This document shows positions 41,094 through 48,593 of a DNA stretch of 48,593 nt, piece by piece (position 1 is the first letter of the stretch; the number at the start of each line of letters is the position of its first letter). Source of the DNA: Rhodospirillales bacterium (lineage in GTDB: Bacteria > Pseudomonadota > Alphaproteobacteria > Kiloniellales > JAKSDN01); the NCBI GenBank assembly GCA_029859805.1, contig JAOUCL010000005.1, positions 1-48,593 of the forward strand, read 5' to 3'. Position numbers and translations under genes: made by a program. The notes under the pieces were generated by a model. The model was not told the origin of the DNA and searched no databases. It worked only from the letters and a program-made list of their open reading frames with translations.

Positions 41094-41735
41094 ATGAGAC
41101 CAGGAAACAACACACGGCGACCTCGCGGTCGGCCGAACCGTAAGCAGCATGGGACGCCTCGGGCGCACTCCTATGACAGTCACGGTCCCGATGTCCGAAT
41201 CCGCGGTAACGCGCCGCAGGTTTACGACAAATACATAACGCTTGCGCGGGACGCCACGGCCTCCGGCGACCGGATCGCGGCCGAGAGCTATTATCAGTTC
41301 GCGGAGCACTATTTCCGGATCATGAACGATTCGACCGATCCGCGGCGACCCTCGCAGCAACCTCCGCGAAACGCTCAGGAACAGCCGATACTGGACCAGG
41401 AGCAGCCGCTACTGGACCAGGAGCAGCCGCAGGTCGATTGGCCCGTTCAGTCGGATGGCGCCATTGGCGACGCGGGCAAGGTGCCCGAGCAGACTGAAGA
41501 GAAGGCGGCTGAAGACAAGGCCGCCGAAGAGCCCGCGCCGCCTGAGGAAGAGGCGCCGCGCCGGGCGGCCAAGGGCCGGCCACGCGGCCGGCGTCGGACC
41601 ACCAACGGCGCAAAGGATCCTTCGGAAAAACCTGCCGCCGAGGTCAAGCGATCAACTAAAGGGGCAACCGTCGACGCGAGCGAATCGGCTGAGCCGGACC
41701 AGGGTCCCGACGACAGCGAAAGCGCCACTCCGTAA
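41094..41735 (+). CDS. DUF4167 domain-containing protein
   Basis: DSHGPDVRIRGNAPQVYDKYITLARDATASGDRIAAESYYQFAEHYFRIMND; acidic/basic low-complexity tail. Confidence 0.93.
   Translation: MRPGNNTRRPRGRPNRKQHGTPRAHSYDSHGPDVRIRGNAPQVYDKYITLARDATASGDRIAAESYYQFAEHYFRIMNDSTDPRRPSQQPPRNAQEQPILDQEQPLLDQEQPQVDWPVQSDGAIGDAGKVPEQTEEKAAEDKAAEEPAPPEEEAPRRAAKGRPRGRRRTTNGAKDPSEKPAAEVKRSTKGATVDASESAEPDQGPDDSESATP
41389..41430 (+). repeat. 21-bp exact tandem duplication inside DUF4167 CDS
   Basis: TACTGGACCAGGAGCAGCCGC twice in tandem, encoding QPxLDQE repeats. Confidence 0.9.
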
Positions 41736-41802
41736 TAGGAAGGCCGCGTTGCGCCGGATTTAGCGGCCGCCGACGGCAAGACGGGCTATCATACCAAAGG
41801 TA

Positions 41803-42969
41803 TCAGATTTGCCCTTCGGCCAAGCGTGCCGCGTGACTTCGCGGGAACAGGCTCGATTCCAGGGTGGCGGCTGAACCGGTGCCGATCCTGCCGGAGTTCT
41901 CCAGGAGCCAGTCTTCCGCGGTGGATCGCCCGATGTCGCGCAAACGGGCGAGGAAGGACCAGTCGACGTTCAGCTTGCTGGACGTTTCGAACTGCGTCAT
42001 GTCCTCGGGCGGCAGGATGTGGTGCAGCGCGAGGCCGCGAAGCCGACGGCCGAACTTCGAGTCGGGGTCGGCCAGGGTCCTGAGATCGGCGATCGTCTGT
42101 ATCTCCCGGAGCAGCGGCGCGTTGGTCATGATCCGCTCGAGCCGGTTGGAGATCTCGTGCCCCGTGACCGGCAGCCCGGGGTGGCCCTGCGTGTCGATGT
42201 GGACGGTTACGATGTCCGCGCAATCTGCATGCCGAATCAGGGGAAAGATCGCCGGGTTGGCGGTGAATCCTCCGTCCCAGTAATACGCGCCGTCGATCTC
42301 CACGGCGCGGTGCATGCTGGGCAGGCAGGACGAAGCCAGCAGCACGTCGCTCGACAGCTCGCGGTTGGCGAATAGCCGGGGGCTGCCGGTGTGGACATTA
42401 GTCGCGGAGACGAAGAGCCGGATCCTGCGATTGCGGCGAAGCCGGTCGAAGTCCACCAGCTCCTCCATGAGACCGCGCAGCGGATTGAGGTCGAGCGGGT
42501 TGAGCTGATAAGGCGAAGCCAGGCGCGTCAAGAACTGGAGACCGCTGCCCGATAGCCAGTCGCCGATCTCGCCGCCGAGCAGATGGGCGAGGGGGTTGCT
42601 GCCGTGGGGCGCGAGGCGCCCGATCTCGGCGACGCTCTGCCAGAGCTTGGCCAGGGCCGCTTTCGCTGCCTCCGGGCCGCCTTCCAGGTAGCCGCTGGCC
42701 AGCACCACGGCGTTCATGGCGCCGGCGCTGGCGCCGCTGATCGCCTCGATTTTCAAGCCGTCTTCCTCGAGCAGACGATCGAGCACGCCCCAGGTGAAGG
42801 CGCCGTGTGACCCTCCGCCCTGCAGGGCCAGGGCGATCGTCTTCGACTCGGCGCCGGTCCGGGAGCTGCGCCGTTGCCCGGAGGGGGCCGTGGCCCGGTT
42901 CAGAAAGGCGAGGAGAGATCCGGCCAAGCTCCGAAATCGCCCGACCTTGCCTGGCCGCCGTCCCTGCAT
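41803..42969 (-). CDS. Patatin-like phospholipase
   Basis: LQGGGSHGAFTWG, GASAG serine motif, DGG; start at MQGRRPGK with GGGAGGAG upstream. Confidence 0.93.
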   Translation of the reverse strand: MQGRRPGKVGRFRSLAGSLLAFLNRATAPSGQRRSSRTGAESKTIALALQGGGSHGAFTWGVLDRLLEEDGLKIEAISGASAGAMNAVVLASGYLEGGPEAAKAALAKLWQSVAEIGRLAPHGSNPLAHLLGGEIGDWLSGSGLQFLTRLASPYQLNPLDLNPLRGLMEELVDFDRLRRNRRIRLFVSATNVHTGSPRLFANRELSSDVLLASSCLPSMHRAVEIDGAYYWDGGFTANPAIFPLIRHADCADIVTVHIDTQGHPGLPVTGHEISNRLERIMTNAPLLREIQTIADLRTLADPDSKFGRRLRGLALHHILPPEDMTQFETSSKLNVDWSFLARLRDIGRSTAEDWLLENSGRIGTGSAATLESSLFPRSHAARLAEGQI

Positions 42970-43071
42970 TCGTAACTCCTCCCACCCCTTTGCGCCGGTC
43001 TCCGGCGCTATATTGCACCGCAGCATGATCGCGGCGTTGTGTTAAGGAAGTACGAAGAGTGACCTTCGGTA

Positions 43072-43833
43072 TCAGTCCGGCAGGGTCAGGTCGTCGCCCT
43101 TGGCGATCTCGCCGGCGGCTCGGACCGTGGCATAGACGCCCATGTTGACGTGATTGAAGCCGCGCTGCAGGGCGAGCGGAATGTTGAGATCGCGCTGCGC
43201 CGTATCGGGGTTAACGTTGGTGGCGGCACAGCGGTCGATTGGTCCGACGATCTCCAGCTCCGCGCCGCCGAGACGAAGCCCTTTTCCGGTCCAGTCGAAC
43301 TCACTCCAGGCCGGCGCGCCGTCGATATAGACGTTGGCCCGGAACCGCTGCGGATGCACCGTCTGGCGCACCACGCGCTCGAGGTCCCGGACGCTCGACA
43401 GGTTGACGATCGAGACGAACTTTCCACGCGCGTCCCAGAAGCTATGCCCAGGGGCCTCGAGCAGCCGGGGCGCACCCGGCCTCGAACCGGCCATGAAGCC
43501 GGCGAAGAACTGGCCGATCACGGTGCGGCCCAGGGCTTCGGTCGCCCGGGCGTGCACCACCGGCCGGCCGTCGCGCTCGATCGTCAGCTCCCCGCTGTCC
43601 GGCTCGAAACGGGCCTTGAGCTGCGCCAGCTTCTCGTCGCGCATCAGCATCAGGAAGTTGGTCTTGGGCAGCCACTTCGGGCTCCGCGAATCGAACTTCG
43701 TGGCGCCGTGGGCGAGGGCGAAGCGCCGGTCGTGCGGCAGGCCCTGGCCGGGCTCGAGCGCAACCTGGTCGAGGTGCTCGGCCGACAGCCCCTTGACCGG
43801 ATAGCGGCAGATGTCGACGACCGTGATCGCCAT
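43072..43833 (-). CDS. MOSC domain-containing protein
   Basis: MAITVVDICRYPVKGLSAEHLDQVALEPGQGLPHDRRFAL; C-terminal RCAATNVNPDTAQRDLNIPLAL. Confidence 0.92.
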   Translation of the reverse strand: MAITVVDICRYPVKGLSAEHLDQVALEPGQGLPHDRRFALAHGATKFDSRSPKWLPKTNFLMLMRDEKLAQLKARFEPDSGELTIERDGRPVVHARATEALGRTVIGQFFAGFMAGSRPGAPRLLEAPGHSFWDARGKFVSIVNLSSVRDLERVVRQTVHPQRFRANVYIDGAPAWSEFDWTGKGLRLGGAELEIVGPIDRCAATNVNPDTAQRDLNIPLALQRGFNHVNMGVYATVRAAGEIAKGDDLTLPD

Positions 43834-43936
43834 GGGATCCTCGAAAGTTGCGGGCTGAGGCGAGCTAAGCGCGCCCCGCTCTATCCTGTCAATGTGGCGG
43901 AGGCGGCCGGCGTCGCTCGCGAAATCTGCACCCCCT

Positions 43937-43965
43937 CTTGTGTCATTTATGCCACAGGCCCATAT
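43937..43965 (+). promoter_or_regulatory. RpoH (sigma-32)-type promoter candidate for clpB
   Basis: CTTGTGT-N15-CCCATAT, close to CTTGAAA-N13..17-CCCATnT; 134 nt upstream of clpB ATG. Confidence 0.6.
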
Positions 43966-44099
43966 GCAGATTGCGGGTGACCGAGGTCAACGCGACCTTC
44001 GCTGCGGGCCGCTAGTCCGGACGCGGGGGAGACGTGAGCAATAGGGCATCATCGATCGCATGCCGCGCGAGAGCGGGTGTGGACGAAGAGGGCTAGAAC

Positions 44100-46697
<2,598 letters not shown>

Positions 46698-46737
46698 CCG
46701 ACCGACCGCCGCCTAGCGGCTAAAGCCGAAGGATGTT

Positions 46738-46766
46738 GATCCGGACCCATTTGATGGGGCCGGATC
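46738..46766. terminator. Strong hairpin between convergent clpB and M23 peptidase genes
   Basis: GATCCGG-A-CCCA-TTTGA-TGGG-G-CCGGATC, 11 pairs with one mismatch; lacks a clear T tract. Confidence 0.5.
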
Positions 46767-46769
46767 GTA

Positions 46770-48233
46770 TCAGCAGGTGGCGTCCGCCGCCGGGCTTGCG
46801 TCCGACCCGGCCGCGGAGAGGTCCGCCCCGGTGCCGGGAGATGTCTCGACGCAGGCCGCACGCGCGATCTGGCCCACCGGCAGGACCTCCAGGCGGAGCC
46901 GGTCGATCTCGGCCCGTGCGGCCTGGAACGCGCCCAGGTCCTCGCCCTTGAGCTTTTCTCCGCTCGGCAGCCTGATCTTGAGCGGGTTGGCCTGCCGGCC
47001 GTTCACCATGACCTCGTAGTGCAGGTGCGGCCCGGTCACGCGGCCGGTCGAGCCGACGTAGCCGATCACCTGCCCCTGCTTGACGCGCCGGCCCCGCTTG
47101 GTCTTCTTGGCGTAGCCGTTCAGGTGCGCGTAGGCCGTCTTGTAGGTGCTGTTGTGGCGGATGCGAATGTACTTTCCATAGCCGTTCTTGCGCCCGGCCA
47201 GCTCGATCACGCCGTCGCCGGCGGCAAAGACCGGCGTTCCCCTGGGTGCGGCGAAATCGGTGCCGCGATGCATCTTGGTGTAGCCCAGTATCGGGTGCTT
47301 GCGCCGGCCGTAGCCCGAGGTGATCCGTGCCCCGTCGATCGGGGTGCGCATCAGGGTCTTGCGCGCCGACTGGCCTGAGGCGTCGAAGTAGTCGGTGCGG
47401 CCGCTCTTCGGGGTGAATCGGTAGAGCTCGAGGCGCGTGCCGCGCAGAACGAGCGCGGCATAGATGATATCGCCCGTCTTGGCCAGGGCGCCGGCGCGAT
47501 CGTAGTAGGTCTCGTAGACGAGTTCGAAGCCGTCTCCGGGCCGGATCTCACGCTGGAAGTCGACGTCGAAGCTGTAGGCGCGGATCAGGTCGATCATGAT
47601 CGGGACCGGGATATCGGCCTCCTGCCCGGCGACGAACAGGCTGCTCTCGATTCCCCCGCGGCGGCCCGTCACGTTGCGGGTCAGCGGCCGCTCGACGGCC
47701 ATGGCCACGAAGCCGTCCTCGGCGGAGGCCCGCACGACCTGTATGTCCTGCTCCGGACTGGCTTGCAGGCGCAGGGACACCAGCTCCTGGGGCGGCCGGT
47801 CTTCGCCGCCGGTCTGAATTGCGGCCCCGTCCCGGGTGCTGAAGGAGAGATGGACCGACTGGCCCGGCTTCAGTTTGCGGGGGCTGTAGAGCTTCTGCAT
47901 CGCGGTGATGGCCCGGTGCGCATCCCGCCGGTCGGCGCCGGCGTCGACCAGGAGCGCCATCAGCGTGTCGCCCCGGCGCACCTCGACCGTCCGGCCGATG
48001 GCCGCCGGCGCGGCTTCCGCCTCGAGCGCCGCAAAGGACGCCGCGCTGGCGCTCGCCGGACCGCGCTGCCGCGAGTCGGCCTCGAGGTCGATCAGCGCCG
48101 GTGCCTTGGGGCCCGCCGCGGCCCACCACGAGAGGCCGAGCACGGCCAGGACGGGGATCGACAGAACGGGGGCGGTCAGAAGCGACCTGTAGGACCTTGC
48201 GGATGTGTGTTCGATGGGACGGCGAGACGTCAA
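46770..48233 (-). CDS. M23 family metallopeptidase (exported murein hydrolase)
   Basis: N-terminal TM, LysM/OapA-like region, C-terminal M23: GRRKHPILGYTKMHRGTDFAAPRGTPVFAAGDG ... GPHLHYEVMVNGRQANPL. Confidence 0.95.
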   Translation of the reverse strand: MTSRRPIEHTSARSYRSLLTAPVLSIPVLAVLGLSWWAAAGPKAPALIDLEADSRQRGPASASAASFAALEAEAAPAAIGRTVEVRRGDTLMALLVDAGADRRDAHRAITAMQKLYSPRKLKPGQSVHLSFSTRDGAAIQTGGEDRPPQELVSLRLQASPEQDIQVVRASAEDGFVAMAVERPLTRNVTGRRGGIESSLFVAGQEADIPVPIMIDLIRAYSFDVDFQREIRPGDGFELVYETYYDRAGALAKTGDIIYAALVLRGTRLELYRFTPKSGRTDYFDASGQSARKTLMRTPIDGARITSGYGRRKHPILGYTKMHRGTDFAAPRGTPVFAAGDGVIELAGRKNGYGKYIRIRHNSTYKTAYAHLNGYAKKTKRGRRVKQGQVIGYVGSTGRVTGPHLHYEVMVNGRQANPLKIRLPSGEKLKGEDLGAFQAARAEIDRLRLEVLPVGQIARAACVETSPGTGADLSAAGSDASPAADATC

Positions 48234-48427
48234 CGGACCGTGTACTCCCTCTTGGCCAACAATCAGAACGGCGCCTCGGAAGAGGCCGCGCCGCCCAGGC
48301 CCATGAATCCGTTGCCCCCCGCAACAGCAAAATGCTTACCATACAATGGTTTGTCAACTCTTAACCCCACCCCGGCGCAAGGCGGATATGGCGGAGGGCG
48401 GGGCCTGAGTCCGGCCCAACAAAGGGT

Positions 48428-48456
48428 TTGACAGAAGCGGCGGGGCGGCGTACAAC
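48428..48456 (+). promoter_or_regulatory. Strong sigma-70-type promoter, probable rRNA operon promoter
   Basis: TTGACA - 17 nt - TACAAC. Confidence 0.65.
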
Positions 48457-48593
48457 CCCGCTCCGCAGCACGGCAGGGGACGGCTGTCCCGCCGTGCTGT
48501 GTCTTTGTTGAGCGTTTTTTGACATTGTAGTTTTGAATGGAAGGGATACGCGGGCGGCTGTTTGCCTGGTTGGTAAGACTTGGCCTTGGGCGC
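48457..48593 (+). other. Probable leader (pre-16S region) of an rRNA operon, truncated by window edge
   Basis: TTTTTTGACATTGTAGTTTTGAATGGAAGGGATACGCGGGCGGC resembles the conserved alphaproteobacterial pre-16S leader (TTTGACATTGT...GAAGGGA..CG.GGGCGGC); hairpin at 48466-48499. Confidence 0.6.

Noticed and set aside
41791-41803. ATACC-AAA-GGTAT as terminator between DUF4167 and patatin genes
   Set aside because: Only 5 bp stem with no T-tract; too weak to support.

Overview
GC-rich chromosomal segment with the gene content and order of an alphaproteobacterium (probably Rhodospirillales-like; this is inference from gene order, not tested). It is almost entirely core-genome: dienelactone hydrolase, a Crp/Fnr regulator, haloalkane dehalogenase, cobS/cobT plus a J-domain protein, CorC-like transporter, aroB-aroK, xerD, malyl-CoA lyase, a TPP-riboswitch/ThiY-type gene, accA, an acyl-CoA dehydrogenase/ThDP-enzyme pair, secA, PPIase, argJ, mutT, comF, grxC, nitrilase, ubiG, aspartokinase, RodZ-like protein, ispG-hisS-hemA-prfA-prmC, DUF4167, patatin, MOSC, clpB and an M23 peptidase. 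No CRISPR, transposase, prophage, defence island or tRNA was recognised. The window ends inside what looks like the promoter and leader of an rRNA operon. The most interesting signals are non-coding or very small: (i) a strongly foldable three-way-junction RNA candidate in the leader of the DUF4167 gene (about 40914-40997); (ii) two inverted copies of a double-hairpin REP-like element, each between convergent genes, one apparently carrying a nested extra hairpin core; (iii) an unlisted 38-aa GTG-start membrane microprotein behind a CRP-like palindrome next to a CRP-type regulator; (iv) CtrA-like and other palindromes upstream of accA and of a ribbon-helix-helix gene; (v) a Renilla-luciferase-like haloalkane dehalogenase. 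I saw no convincing evidence of a new multi-gene system.
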